Shown one piece after another: positions 53,859-63,714 of a stretch of 64,000 nt of DNA. The translations under genes were made by a program, and so were the position numbers. Source of the stretch: a bacterium HR40 (lineage in GTDB: Bacteria; Pseudomonadota; Alphaproteobacteria; Geminicoccales; Geminicoccaceae); the NCBI GenBank assembly GCA_002898275.1, contig BEIQ01000003.1, positions 62,001 through 126,000 of the forward strand, in the 5' to 3' direction. The notes beneath the pieces are model-generated. The model was not told the origin of the DNA and searched no databases. It saw only the letters and a program-made list of their open reading frames with translations. Numbering within the stretch: the first letter of the stretch is position 1; the number at the start of each line of letters is the position of its first letter.

Positions 53859-55586
53859 CTAGCCCGCCGGCAACAGGGCGGGATCGAGCTCGGCAGGAGA
53901 GGCGAGAGCCGCCTCCGCCTCGGCTAAGGCCGACGGCAGCAGCTGGTGGACGAAGAAACGGGCGAGGCCGGGCCAGGCAGCGCCGCGCGCGTCATTCTCG
54001 GCGGCACGGGCACCGCGGGCGAGCAGGAAGGCCCCGAGGACATCGCCAAAGAGCCGCAGATAGGGCGTGGCCGCCGCCTGTCGGGTGTCGGCATCGGCAT
54101 CCTGCAGCCGCCGCGTCACCTCCTCGAGCCGGCCGAGAGCATGGGCGAGGGGTTCCCGCAGCACGCTCTTCGGCTCTGCCAGTTCTCCCCTGAGCTCCTC
54201 GAACAATGCCCAGGGCAGCCGCCCGTTTTCCATCGCCAGTTTGCGGTTCACGAGATCGATCGCCTGGATGCCGTTCGTGCCCTCGTAGATGGGCGTAATC
54301 CGCACATCCCGGTAGTGCTGGGCGATCCCCGTTTCCTCGATGAAGCCCATGCCGCCATGGACTTGAATGGCGAGCGAGGCGATCTCGCAGGCGCGGTCCG
54401 TGCACCAGGCCTTGACGATCGGCGTGAGGAGGGCGACGCGGCCGCGTGCGGCCCGCGCCGCCTCGACATCGGGATCCTGGTAGGCACGGTCGACCGCGGC
54501 CGCGGTCACGTAGCACAGGGCTCGCATGGCGGCGATCCGTGCGCGCATGGTGAGCAGCATCCGTCTCACATCGGGATGCTCGACGATCGCCACCCGTCGG
54601 CCATCGCGAACACCCTGCAGTCGCCCACGGGCGTAAGCCAGGGCCTTGCCAAAGGCTCGCTGCGCCACCCCGAGCCCCTCGATGCCGACGGCGATGCGGG
54701 CATTGTTCATCATCGTGAACATGCAACGCATCCCCTCGTTTTCCTCACCCACGAGCCATCCCACGGCCCCCTCGCCCTCGCCGTAGCTCATGACACAAGT
54801 CGGGCTCGCATGGATGCCGAGCTTGTGCTCGAGCTTGAGGCAGCGGACGTCGTTGCGCGGGCCCGGCCGACCGTCGTCCGTCGGCAGGAACTTCGGGACC
54901 AAGAACAGCGAGATCCCCTTGGTCCCCGCCGGCGCTCCGGGCAGGCGGGCGAGCACGAAGTGGACGATGTTGGAGGCGAGATCGTGATCGCCGAAGGTGA
55001 TGAAGATCTTCTGCCCGCGGATCCGGTAGACCTCGCCGTCGCGCTCGGCACGCGTACGCAGCGCCCCCACTTCCGAGCCGGCCTGCGGTTCGGTGAGGCA
55101 CATGGCAGCCGTCCACTCGCCGGAGACGAGCTTCGGCAGATAGAGACGCTTCTGCTCCGGGCTGCCGTGGACGAGGAGAGCCTCTATTCCCGCCTGGGTG
55201 AGCAGGGGCGCCAGATAGAAGGCCAAATTGGCCGCGTTCCACATCTCGGCGACCGCCGTGCCCACGAGCCACGGCAATCCCTGCCCGCCCCACTCCCCGG
55301 GGAAGACGAGGCCGTTCCACCCGCCCTCGATGAACCGTGCATAGGCCTCCGCGAAACCCGGCGGCGTGCGCACGCCCTCTGGCGCGAGCACGGCACCCGC
55401 GAGATCCCCCGCGCGATCGAGGGGTGCGAGCACCTCGGAGGCGAACTTGGCCGCTTCCGACAAGACGAGCCCGACGATCTCGCGGTCGGTGTGGCGATAG
55501 GCCGGAAGGTCGAGGATGCGATCGAGCCCGGCGATCCGCTCGAGCACAAAGCCCATGTCCTCGAGAGGGGGGTGAAAAGCGGTCAC
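53859..55586 (-). CDS. Acyl-CoA dehydrogenase with C-terminal extension (DmdC/FadE-like)
   Basis: A 575-residue flavoprotein. MCLTEPQAGSEVGALRTRA is the FAD/acyl-CoA site, IHGGMGFIEETGIAQHYRDVRITPIYEGTNGIQA the C-terminal signature with the catalytic Glu in YEGTNG. The DmdC-type extension (AcylCoA_DH_N and C-terminal helical domain) makes it longer than the 380-residue class. It would pass electrons to the ETF encoded at 25-26.8 kb. Start GTG 55586. Chain-length specificity is not readable. Confidence 0.93.
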   Translation of the reverse strand: MTAFHPPLEDMGFVLERIAGLDRILDLPAYRHTDREIVGLVLSEAAKFASEVLAPLDRAGDLAGAVLAPEGVRTPPGFAEAYARFIEGGWNGLVFPGEWGGQGLPWLVGTAVAEMWNAANLAFYLAPLLTQAGIEALLVHGSPEQKRLYLPKLVSGEWTAAMCLTEPQAGSEVGALRTRAERDGEVYRIRGQKIFITFGDHDLASNIVHFVLARLPGAPAGTKGISLFLVPKFLPTDDGRPGPRNDVRCLKLEHKLGIHASPTCVMSYGEGEGAVGWLVGEENEGMRCMFTMMNNARIAVGIEGLGVAQRAFGKALAYARGRLQGVRDGRRVAIVEHPDVRRMLLTMRARIAAMRALCYVTAAAVDRAYQDPDVEAARAARGRVALLTPIVKAWCTDRACEIASLAIQVHGGMGFIEETGIAQHYRDVRITPIYEGTNGIQAIDLVNRKLAMENGRLPWALFEELRGELAEPKSVLREPLAHALGRLEEVTRRLQDADADTRQAAATPYLRLFGDVLGAFLLARGARAAENDARGAAWPGLARFFVHQLLPSALAEAEAALASPAELDPALLPAG

Positions 55587-55644
55587 GACACCTCTCCCCG
55601 ACCAGCTTCCGCACCTCTTCTGCTAGCGGTCGTGCGGGCGGGGC

Positions 55645-56776
55645 TCAACCCGCCTGCGCCTGCGCCTCCGGCCGCCGGTTGCCGACCCCTTGGGCGAGAG
55701 CCGCCTCGAGGAAACGATCGATGTCGCCGTCCAGCACGCCCTGGGCGTCGGAGGTTTCCACTCCGGTGCGCAGGTCCTTCACCATCCGGTAGGGATGGAG
55801 GACGTAGGAGCGGATCTGGTGGCCCCAGCCGATCTCGGTCTTCTGCGCCTCCTGCGCTTCCTGTTCCGCCCGCCGCTTCTGCAACTCGAGCTCGTAGAGT
55901 CGGGCCTTCAGCATCGCCATGGCAGTGGCACGGTTCCGATGCTGCGACCGCTCGTTCTGGCACTGGACGACGATGCCGGTCGGCAGATGCGTGATGCGAA
56001 CCGCCGAGTCGGTACGGTTGACGTGCTGCCCCCCGGCACCGGACGCACGATAGGTATCGATCCGGAGGTCTTTCTCGTCGATCTGGATCTCGATCCGGTC
56101 ATCGATCACCGGATAGACCCAGACGCTCGCGAAGCTCGTGTGTCGACGCGCCTGACTGTCGAAGGGCGAGATGCGCACGAGCCGGTGGACCCCGGATTCG
56201 CTCCGCAGCCAGCCGTAGGCGTTAGGGCCCATGATCTTGATGGTGGCGGATTTGATACCTGCCTCTTCGCCCGGCGTCTCCTCGACCCACTCCACCCGGT
56301 AGCCATGCGCCTCGGCCCAGCGCACGTACATGCGCAAGAGCATCTCCGCCCAATCCTGGGATTCGGTGCCGCCGGCACCGGCATTGACCTGGAGATAGCA
56401 GTCGTTGCCATCGGCCTCCCCGGAGAGAAGGCTCTCGAGTTCGCGCCGGCGCACCTGCGCCTGCAGTTCGGCGAGCTCGCGGCCCACCTCCTGGAGCACC
56501 GCCTCGTCGTCCTCGGCCTCGGCGAGCTCGGCCAGCTCGACCGCTTCCCTCAGCCGCTGCTCGAGATCCCTTTGGGTGGCGATGGCCTCGGCGAGCTTCG
56601 TCCGCTCCCGCATCAACGCCTGGGCGCGCTCGGGATCGTCCCAGAGCGCCGGATCCTCGACCAGATGATCGAGCTCTTCCAATCGCAGGTTGGCTCGCTC
56701 CCAGTCAAAGATGCCTCCGCAGCAGAGCGAGCCCCTGCTCGATCGCCTCGACCGTCCGCGCATGCTCGGCACGCAT
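55645..56776 (-). CDS. prfB: Peptide chain release factor 2, translated through a programmed +1 frameshift
   Basis: The product is 376 residues in two frames. Frame one runs from ATG 56776 ([23 protein letters not shown]) to the in-frame TGA at 56705-56707. Frame two resumes at GAC 56706 and runs to 55645 ([19 protein letters not shown]...). Joined, this is a normal RF2: [19 protein letters not shown] carries the GGQ peptidyl-hydrolysis motif, and the stop-recognition loop is in the SPF region. RF2 ends translation at UGA and UAA. Coding exons: 56708-56776 and 55645-56706. RBS GAGAGG is upstream of 56776. Confidence 0.96.
56704..56719 (-). promoter_or_regulatory. prfB autoregulatory +1 frameshift site
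   Basis: The - strand reads CGGAGGCATCTTTGAC: an internal Shine-Dalgarno (GGAGG), three bases, then the slippery CTT TGA C. It is the same arrangement as the classical E. coli RF2 site (AGGGGGTATCTTTGAC). When RF2 is scarce, the ribosome slips +1 on CUU and reads GAC; when RF2 is plentiful, the UGA is recognised and synthesis stops. The site is seen directly; the control loop is established knowledge. Confidence 0.96.
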
Positions 56777-56817
56777 GTCCGACCTCTCGTATGCCCCTGG
56801 GAGAACTGTCCGTGCCA

Positions 56818-59244
56818 TCAATATAGGCCACCGGTGGCAGGCGGCGATGGCGGCGGGCTCGGTGGGGGAGGGAGGCCATCGGGCGCGGGCTCGTCCCTCC
56901 GCACCGCCGCACCCGGTTCCGTGCCTGGCAGGAAGGCCTCGAGGATGGCCTCGCGCCCGTCGGCCGGCGCCGGCTGGCCAGTCTCCGGATCGACCCGCAC
57001 GAACACGATCCCGGGCGGTATGCGAAACGGAGTCGGTGGCTCGCCCGCTAACGCCTCGGCCATGAACCGTTTCCAGATGGGCAGCGCGACCGTCGCCCCG
57101 GTCTCGCGCTGGCCGAGGCTTTTCGGCTGGTCGAAACCCACCCATACGCCGGCGACGAGATCCGGCGAGAAGCCGACGAACCAGGCATCGCGGCTGTCAT
57201 TGGTGGTGCCGGTTTTGCCAGCGAGCGGCCGGCCGAGGTCGCGGGCATCGACCCCCGTGCCCCGTTCGATCACCCCTTCGAGCATATGCACGACTTGGTA
57301 AGCCCGGCGTGGATCGACGACCTGGGGACGTTCGTCGGGCAGTGGCGGTGGCGGACTGCCGGAAAAGACCTCGGCGCGGCAGCCCTCGCAGGGACGCCCA
57401 TCGGCGGCCAGCAAGGTACGACCGTAGCGATCCTGGATGCGTTCCACGAGCACCGGCTCGATCTTCCGTCCGCCGTTGACCAGCATGGCATAGGCGGTGG
57501 TGAGCTCGAGCAGCGTCACCTCGTTGGAGCCGAGGGCGGAAGAGAGAAAGGGGCTCACGCCGCGCTCGAGCCCGAAGCGGCGGGCGACGTCCATCACCGC
57601 TTCCATCCCGATGCGTTGGGCGACCCGCACCGTCATCAGGTTGCGCGACTTCTCGAGGCCGAGGCGAAGGGTCGAGGGGCCGTAAAAGCGATCCCCGTAG
57701 TTCTCTGGCCGCCACTTCGGCAACCCCGGACCCTGGTCGACGACGATGGGCGCATCGAGCACGATCGAGGAAGGAGTGAAACCGTGTTCGAGCGCTGCCA
57801 GATAGACGAAGGGTTTGAACGCCGATCCCGGTTGCCGACGGGCCTGGGTCGCGCGGTTGTACTGGCTCTGGCGGAAGCTGAAGCCGCCGCTCATGGCGAG
57901 CACCCGGCCGGTGTGCGGATCCATGGCGACGAAGGCGCCCTCGACCTCCGGCCGCTGGCGCAGCGCGAAGCTGCCGGGTGTGCCCGCGACGGGTTCGACC
58001 ACCACGATGTCTCCGATCGCGAGCACGTCCGCCGGCCGGCGCGGCTCCGGCCCGATGCCGGCCTCGCCCACCCGCCGCGCCCAGCGCATCGCCGAAAGCG
58101 GCAGACGCCCGGTACTGCCGTCGACGAAGCCGAGCTCGGCCTGCTCGCGGTCGAGATCGAGCACCACCGCGGTGCGCCAGCCCTCGAGCTCGAAACCGGG
58201 ATCCAAAGCGGCCAACGCCGCTCGCCACGCCGCCATCGCCGCACGGTCGAGACGAGCGAGCGGTCCGCGATAGCCATGGCGGCGATCGTAGGCGACGAGC
58301 CCCTCCCGCAGCGCCCGATCGGCGATCGCCTGGAGGCGTGGCAGGACCGTGGTGCGCACCGACAATCCGCCCTCGTAGAAACCCTCCTCCCCGAGCCGCT
58401 CGACGAGCCGCCGGCGCACCTCCTCGGTAAAGAAGGGAGCGCTCGCCACCTCGGTTTCCGCCCGGACCCGAGTCCGCAACGGTTCGGCCATCGCCGCCTG
58501 GGCTTCGGACGCGGTGATGTAGCCATCCTCGAGCATCCGCCGCAGGACATAGTTGCGGCGCGCCGTCGCCGCCTCGGGATCCCGTTCCGGATCGTAGCGC
58601 GAGGGAGCCTTCGGCAGTCCGGCGAGGAAGGCGGCTTCCCCCAGAGTGAGTTCGTCGAGGGACTTGTCGAAGTAGTTGAGAGCTGCAGCCGCTACCCCAT
58701 AGGAACGCCGACCGAGGAAGATCTCGTTCAGATAGAGCTCGAGGATGCGATCCTTGCCGAAGGCACGCTCGATCCGCAGCGCCAGGATAGCCTCGCGGAT
58801 CTTTCTCTCGAGCGACACTTCGCTGCCCAGCAGGAAGTTCTTCGCGACCTGCTGGGTGATCGTCGATCCGCCAACCGGTCGCAGATCCTGCCGCAGACGT
58901 CCAATGTTTTCGATCGCTGCCCGCAATATGCCGAATGGATCGAGACCGAAATGGTGATAGAAATTCTTGTCCTCCGCCGCGATGAAAGCCTGCTTCACGC
59001 GCTCGGGGATGGCGGCGACCGGCACGAAAACCCGGTTCTCGCGCGCATATTCGGCAAGGAGTCGACCGTCACCAGCGTGGATCCGCGTGACGGTCGGCGG
59101 CTCGTAGTCGGCAAGCTGCCGGAAATCGGGCAGATCGCGCCCGTAGGTGTGGAACAGCCAAGCCACCGTCGCCGCTCCGATCACCGCGGCGACCAGGCTG
59201 GACCACAGCAGGAAGACGAGGATCCTGGTCGGGCGGAGGGACAT
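56818..59244 (-). CDS. mrcA: Penicillin-binding protein 1A (bifunctional class A PBP)
   Basis: An 808-residue class A PBP. One membrane helix lies near residues 9-30. The GT51 glycosyltransferase domain shows FIAAEDKNFYHHFGLDP, GGSTITQQVAKN and RKIREAILALRIE. The transpeptidase has the SxxK serine in QPGSAFKPFVYLAALE, the SxN-type motif SRN and KTGTT. An OB-fold insert lies between. The C-terminus is Pro-rich (PPPPSPPPSPP). Start MSLRPTR at 59244; an ATG 59262 is also in frame. Lies between the amidase gene and prfB as in other alphaproteobacteria. Confidence 0.96.
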   Translation of the reverse strand: MSLRPTRILVFLLWSSLVAAVIGAATVAWLFHTYGRDLPDFRQLADYEPPTVTRIHAGDGRLLAEYARENRVFVPVAAIPERVKQAFIAAEDKNFYHHFGLDPFGILRAAIENIGRLRQDLRPVGGSTITQQVAKNFLLGSEVSLERKIREAILALRIERAFGKDRILELYLNEIFLGRRSYGVAAAALNYFDKSLDELTLGEAAFLAGLPKAPSRYDPERDPEAATARRNYVLRRMLEDGYITASEAQAAMAEPLRTRVRAETEVASAPFFTEEVRRRLVERLGEEGFYEGGLSVRTTVLPRLQAIADRALREGLVAYDRRHGYRGPLARLDRAAMAAWRAALAALDPGFELEGWRTAVVLDLDREQAELGFVDGSTGRLPLSAMRWARRVGEAGIGPEPRRPADVLAIGDIVVVEPVAGTPGSFALRQRPEVEGAFVAMDPHTGRVLAMSGGFSFRQSQYNRATQARRQPGSAFKPFVYLAALEHGFTPSSIVLDAPIVVDQGPGLPKWRPENYGDRFYGPSTLRLGLEKSRNLMTVRVAQRIGMEAVMDVARRFGLERGVSPFLSSALGSNEVTLLELTTAYAMLVNGGRKIEPVLVERIQDRYGRTLLAADGRPCEGCRAEVFSGSPPPPLPDERPQVVDPRRAYQVVHMLEGVIERGTGVDARDLGRPLAGKTGTTNDSRDAWFVGFSPDLVAGVWVGFDQPKSLGQRETGATVALPIWKRFMAEALAGEPPTPFRIPPGIVFVRVDPETGQPAPADGREAILEAFLPGTEPGAAVRRDEPAPDGLPPPPSPPPSPPATGGLY

Positions 59245-59283
59245 GTGTCGGGCGTTTCCCAAGGGACCGTGCGCGTACCCCGC

Positions 59284-60744
59284 TCAAAGCGGCGGGCGTA
59301 GGGAGTCGAAGTAGCGGTCGATCGCGCGCGCGACCGCCGCCGCCAGACGTTCGCGGTAGCGGGCATCGGACAGGCGTTCGGCGTCGCGCCGATTGGACAG
59401 ATAGCCCAGCTCGAGCAGGACGGAAGGGGTGTCCGGACTCTTGAGCACGACGAAACCGGCATAGCGGCGGGTCCGCTTCAGGAGCTCCGCGACCCCGTCG
59501 ATCTCGGTGATCAGCGTCTCGGCAAAGGTGATCGACTTGTTGTTGGTGTCCCGGCGGGCGAGGTCGATCAAAATACCCGCTACCACATCGTCCTGCACCG
59601 AGAGGTCCACCCCGGCCAGCACGTCGGCCCGGTTCTCCTTGCGAGCCAGACGATCGGCCTCGGCATCCGAAGCCTGCTCGGAAACCGTATAGATGGAGGC
59701 TCCCCGCACCTCGCCGTCGTGCAAGCTGTCGGCATGGAGGGAGAGGAAGAGGTCGGCGCCGAAGCGACGGGCGATCGCGACGCGCTCGCGCAGCGCCACG
59801 AAGCGGTCATCCTCGCGGGTGAGGTGGACATCGTAGCGATTTTTGGCCTCGAGAGCCCGCTCGAGGGCACGCGCCATGGCGAGCGTGATGTCCTTCTCCA
59901 TCGCCCCGTTGACCCCGATGGTGCCGGGATCGATCCCCCCATGGCCAGGATCGAGCACGATCACCGGACGCCGCGCCACCGCGGCGATCCCAGGCTTCGA
60001 GGGCTGGGCAAGGGGAGGAGTCGGCGCCGCGGGTGCCGGCTGCGCTCGGCTGGCTTCCGGCAGGGCTGGAGAAGGGCTCCCAGGGCTTGCGACCACAGCC
60101 GAAGGTGGCGCGGATTCGGTCGTCCCCGGGCGAGGACTCGCCGCTGTCTCCGCCCGCCCAGCGTTGGCCGCCTGCGACGGCGGCAAAGGCGGCGCCGCGC
60201 TGCCGACGACCTCGCTCGGTCGCGGCTCGGACGGTCGTGGCGATGCGGACTTCTCCGTTTCGTCTGTCGCCGCCGCGCCCGCGGCCCCGGCGAGCGGTTC
60301 GAGATCGAGGACGAAGCGCCAGTAACGGCTGGTCGAACTCGGAGGAAGGAGGGACCGCGCCACGATGCGGGAGGGCGCCGCGAGATCGACGACGATACGC
60401 GAGCGGCCGGGCTCGAGCCGGCCGTAGCGTTGGGCGGTGGCAAGCCCGCGCGGCCGGCCCAAGGGGTCCGCGCGGATGCGGAATCGCACTTCCGGCAGAT
60501 CGACCACGAGCCGCGGCGGCGACGGCAACACCGCGACCGCCGGCTCGACCCGGCGGTCGAAGTCGACGACGAAGCGAGTGCGACCGCCGTGGATGCCGAA
60601 ACGGATGCCGCCCACCTCCGGTTCGGCCGCGGCGCCGATGCCGGCGGCGACAACCGCGAGCGTCCACCAGCAGAGAAGCGCGAGCAGTACCGTTCGCACG
60701 CCCGAAGGTTGCGTGCGGTTGCGGCCCGACGGGTGCGGCCTCAT
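59284..60744 (-). CDS. amiC: AMIN-domain N-acetylmuramoyl-L-alanine amidase
   Basis: A 486-residue cell-division amidase. A signal peptide (about 15-40) is followed by an AMIN domain (about 45-155) for septal targeting. A long Pro/Ala/Ser linker leads to an Amidase_3 domain: VIVLDPGHGGIDPGTIGVNG (zinc His), MEKDITLAMA (zinc Glu), LFLSLHADS (zinc His) and SVLLELGYLSN (catalytic Glu). It cleaves the amide between MurNAc and the peptide stem. ATG 60744 is chosen. Confidence 0.94.
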   Translation of the reverse strand: MRPHPSGRNRTQPSGVRTVLLALLCWWTLAVVAAGIGAAAEPEVGGIRFGIHGGRTRFVVDFDRRVEPAVAVLPSPPRLVVDLPEVRFRIRADPLGRPRGLATAQRYGRLEPGRSRIVVDLAAPSRIVARSLLPPSSTSRYWRFVLDLEPLAGAAGAAATDETEKSASPRPSEPRPSEVVGSAAPPLPPSQAANAGRAETAASPRPGTTESAPPSAVVASPGSPSPALPEASRAQPAPAAPTPPLAQPSKPGIAAVARRPVIVLDPGHGGIDPGTIGVNGAMEKDITLAMARALERALEAKNRYDVHLTREDDRFVALRERVAIARRFGADLFLSLHADSLHDGEVRGASIYTVSEQASDAEADRLARKENRADVLAGVDLSVQDDVVAGILIDLARRDTNNKSITFAETLITEIDGVAELLKRTRRYAGFVVLKSPDTPSVLLELGYLSNRRDAERLSDARYRERLAAAVARAIDRYFDSLRPPL

Positions 60745-61179
60745 CCGCCGCTCACCCCGCGCACGGCGCCATACGCGGCTCTCCCGACGGTTCTGGACAT
60801 GCACCCGGCGCAGACAATATGCGATTGTGAGCTGTTCGGACAATCGATAGACTGGCACGCGAGATGGACGGCGGGGAAAGGACCAGTTGCGGCTGCCGAC
60901 GGGATCCGTCGGGATCGGTGGCAGTCGCAGAGCGTGGCACCTCGCTTCCCCGCCCGTTCGGTCTCGTCGCCCCGCGCCTGACCGGTTCGATCCGCGGGCT
61001 CGGGTGTGATCCTGGACGCAACAGCTGCTTCCTCCGTTCCGGCGCCTCGCGGAGCCGACGTCTCGTGGCGTTGTCGACGCGGGCTGCAGCCGGGGCCGGT
61101 TGGCAACATCGGACTTGGGGGCCGGGAGCCGGCAGACGCCGGAGCGCGCCGCTCTACGGGCCCGCGGAGCAGTACGGAC
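60745..61179. promoter_or_regulatory. Long divergent region between amidase and RNase E genes
   Basis: A 435-base region between two divergent starts. In other bacteria rne has a long 5' leader through which RNase E limits its own mRNA. A long leader is possible here, but I could not define the transcription start or a conserved stem. No reading frame in it is convincing. Confidence 0.5.
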
Positions 61180-63714
61180 ATGACCAAACGGATGCTGATC
61201 GATGCCACCCACCCGGAAGAGACGCGGGTGGTGGTGGCGGACGACTCGCACGTGCTCGATTTCGACGTCGAGATCGCGAGCCGCCGGCCTCTCAAGGGCA
61301 ACATCTATCTCGCCAAGGTCACTCGAGTCGAGCCCTCCCTACAGGCAGCCTTCGTCGACTACGGTGGGAACCGTCACGGCTTTTTGCCGTTCAGCGAGAT
61401 TCACCCCGATTACTACCAGATCCCGCAGGCCGACCGGGAGGAACTCGAACGCCTCGAGCGCGAACTGGAGGCACGTGCCGCCGCCTCCGACAACGAGCCC
61501 GGCGAGGAAAACGCCGACGCCCAGACGGTCACCCACGATGCCGAGGAAGAGACCGCCGACGTCCTCGACGAGATCGCCCGGCGGCGCGCCCGCCTCTTGC
61601 GCTCCTACAAGATCCAGGAGGTCATCAAGCGCCGCCAGATCATGCTGGTGCAGGTCGTCAAAGAGGAGCGCGGCACCAAGGGAGCGGCCCTCACCACCTA
61701 TCTTTCGCTCGCTGGCCGCTACTGTGTGCTCATGCCGAACACCCCGCGCGGCGGCGGCATCAGCCGCAAGATCACCAACCCGGCCGATCGCAAGCGCCTG
61801 AAGAAGATCGCCCAGGAGCTCGAAGTGCCGCCGGGCATGGGGCTCATCATCCGCACTGCCGGGCAGGAACGCAGCAAGGCCGAGATCCGGCGCGACTTCG
61901 ACTATCTGCTGCGGTTGTGGAACGACATCCGCGAGCGCACGCTCAAGAGCATCGCCCCCTGCCTCATCTACGAGGAGGGCGACCTCGTGAAGCGGGCCTT
62001 GCGCGATCTCTACAGCCGCGACATCGAGGAAGTCCTGGTCGAGGGCGAGGAGGCCTACCGGGCGGCGCGGCGCCTCATGCAGATCATGATCCCGAGCCGG
62101 GCGCGGCAAGTCAAACTCTATGCCGACGAAGTGCCCCTTTTCGTCCGCTACGGCATCGAGGACCAGCTCGACGCCATGATGAGCCCGGTGGTGGAATTGC
62201 CCTCCGGTGGCTCGATCGTCATTCACACCACCGAGGCCCTCACCGCGATCGACGTCAACTCGGGTCGCTCCACCCGCGAACGCCACATCGACGAGACGGC
62301 GCTCAAGACCAATCTCGAGGCAGCCGACGAGATCGCCCGCCAGTTGCGGCTGCGCGATCTCGCCGGGCTCATCGTCATCGACTTCATCGACATGACCGAC
62401 CCCCGCCACCAGCGGCAGGTGGAGCGGCGACTCCGGGAAGCCCTCAAGGCCGACCGGGCGCGATTGCAGATCGGACGGATCTCGAATTTCGGCCTGCTCG
62501 AATTGTCGCGACAGCGTCTGCGTCCGAGCCTGCTCGAGTTGTCGAGCCGCACCTGTCCCACCTGTGCCGGTGCCGGCGTGGTGCGCTCGACCGAAAGCAT
62601 CGCACTCCAGGCGCTGCGGCGGATCCAGGAGGAGGGCATCAAGAACGAAGCCCAGAGCCTGCGACTCACCGTCCCGGTGGATGTCGCCCTCTATCTCCTC
62701 AATCGCAAGCGCGACGCCCTCTCCCGCCTCGAGGAGCGCTACGGGATCCGGGTCGAGGTCACGGTGGACGACCGCATGGCGGCGCACGCCATGACTTTGG
62801 AAGTGGTGGAAAAGCGCGAAGCGCCGGCGGTGGCGGAGGCCCCGGCCGAGGAAACCGCCCCTCCACCTGCGGCGGTCGCCCCAGCCGGTGAGGAGACGGG
62901 GGAGGAAGCCGGCCGACGCCGTCGCCGGCGGCGTCGCCGGCGGCGGGCCGCCGAGGTCGGAGGCGAGGCCGCGGCCGCGGTTCCAGCCACCGCGGCTGCC
63001 GAAGCGGAACCGGCCGCGGCCGCCGAAGCGGAGGCGGCTCCTGCGATCGCCGAGGCGGCTGCAGCCGCCGCCAGCGACACGGAGAGGGGCGAAGTCGCGG
63101 CAGCGAGCGCGCCGCCTGCGGTCGAGCCCGAGCGGCCGGCCCGCCGCCGCCGGCGGCGGCGTCGCCGGACCGCCGAAGCTGGCAGCCGTGCCGGCGATTT
63201 TGCGGCTGCGGGCGAGGAAGTCGGGCGCGTGGCGCTCGAACCTCGGGCTCCCGAGGAACCGGCTCGGCCCGAAGGGCTCCTGCCGGCCGCTGGCGCGACC
63301 GGCACGGCCGAGGCCGCGAGCGCCCCGCGGCCGCTCGTACCGCTGGCCGAGGAGGTGCCCGCAGGGGCGATGGAGGAAGGTGCGGTGGCTCGCGCGCCGC
63401 GACCGCTCGCCGAGGAGGAGATCGCCCCTCTCTCCGAGAGGGTGCCGGCAGGCGTCGCCAGCGAGGTGCCGCGGCCGCAGGCTCCGGTCGAGGGTCCAGC
63501 AGCGGCGGCCACAGCGGCCGCTGCCACGCCCACGGCAGCACCCGAGGCGTCGCCGATGTCGCTCGCTTCCGCCGAGATGTCCGGCCGACAGCAGCAGGAG
63601 CCGGCAGAACCGCCGGAGCCTGCCATAGCCTCTGCGGGCAGCGAGGCGACCGGCGCGGAACGGCGTTCTTCCGAGCGCCGGCGCACCGGCTGGTGGAGCC
63701 GCTGGCTCAGCTGA
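61180..63714 (+). CDS. rne: Ribonuclease E/G
   Basis: An 844-residue RNase E. The N-terminal catalytic half has the S1 domain (LKGNIYLAKVTRVEPSLQAAFVDYGGNRHGFLPF), the DNase I-like part with LTAIDVNSG and IVIDFIDM carrying the catalytic Asp residues, and the Zn-link CPTCAGAG. The C-terminal third (about 545-830) is disordered, Ala/Glu/Pro-rich, with two Arg-only clusters (coded near 62910-62945 and 63140-63175) suited to RNA or degradosome binding. ATG 61180 (MTKRMLID). The stop overlaps the convergent aminotransferase stop by 8 bases. Confidence 0.95.
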   Translation: MTKRMLIDATHPEETRVVVADDSHVLDFDVEIASRRPLKGNIYLAKVTRVEPSLQAAFVDYGGNRHGFLPFSEIHPDYYQIPQADREELERLERELEARAAASDNEPGEENADAQTVTHDAEEETADVLDEIARRRARLLRSYKIQEVIKRRQIMLVQVVKEERGTKGAALTTYLSLAGRYCVLMPNTPRGGGISRKITNPADRKRLKKIAQELEVPPGMGLIIRTAGQERSKAEIRRDFDYLLRLWNDIRERTLKSIAPCLIYEEGDLVKRALRDLYSRDIEEVLVEGEEAYRAARRLMQIMIPSRARQVKLYADEVPLFVRYGIEDQLDAMMSPVVELPSGGSIVIHTTEALTAIDVNSGRSTRERHIDETALKTNLEAADEIARQLRLRDLAGLIVIDFIDMTDPRHQRQVERRLREALKADRARLQIGRISNFGLLELSRQRLRPSLLELSSRTCPTCAGAGVVRSTESIALQALRRIQEEGIKNEAQSLRLTVPVDVALYLLNRKRDALSRLEERYGIRVEVTVDDRMAAHAMTLEVVEKREAPAVAEAPAEETAPPPAAVAPAGEETGEEAGRRRRRRRRRRRAAEVGGEAAAAVPATAAAEAEPAAAAEAEAAPAIAEAAAAAASDTERGEVAAASAPPAVEPERPARRRRRRRRRTAEAGSRAGDFAAAGEEVGRVALEPRAPEEPARPEGLLPAAGATGTAEAASAPRPLVPLAEEVPAGAMEEGAVARAPRPLAEEEIAPLSERVPAGVASEVPRPQAPVEGPAAAATAAAATPTAAPEASPMSLASAEMSGRQQQEPAEPPEPAIASAGSEATGAERRSSERRRTGWWSRWLS

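Noticed and set aside
59284-61251. Longer start for the amidase at 61251
   Set aside because: The extra 169 residues precede the signal peptide and overlap the RNase E leader. ATG 60744 puts the signal peptide at the N-terminus.
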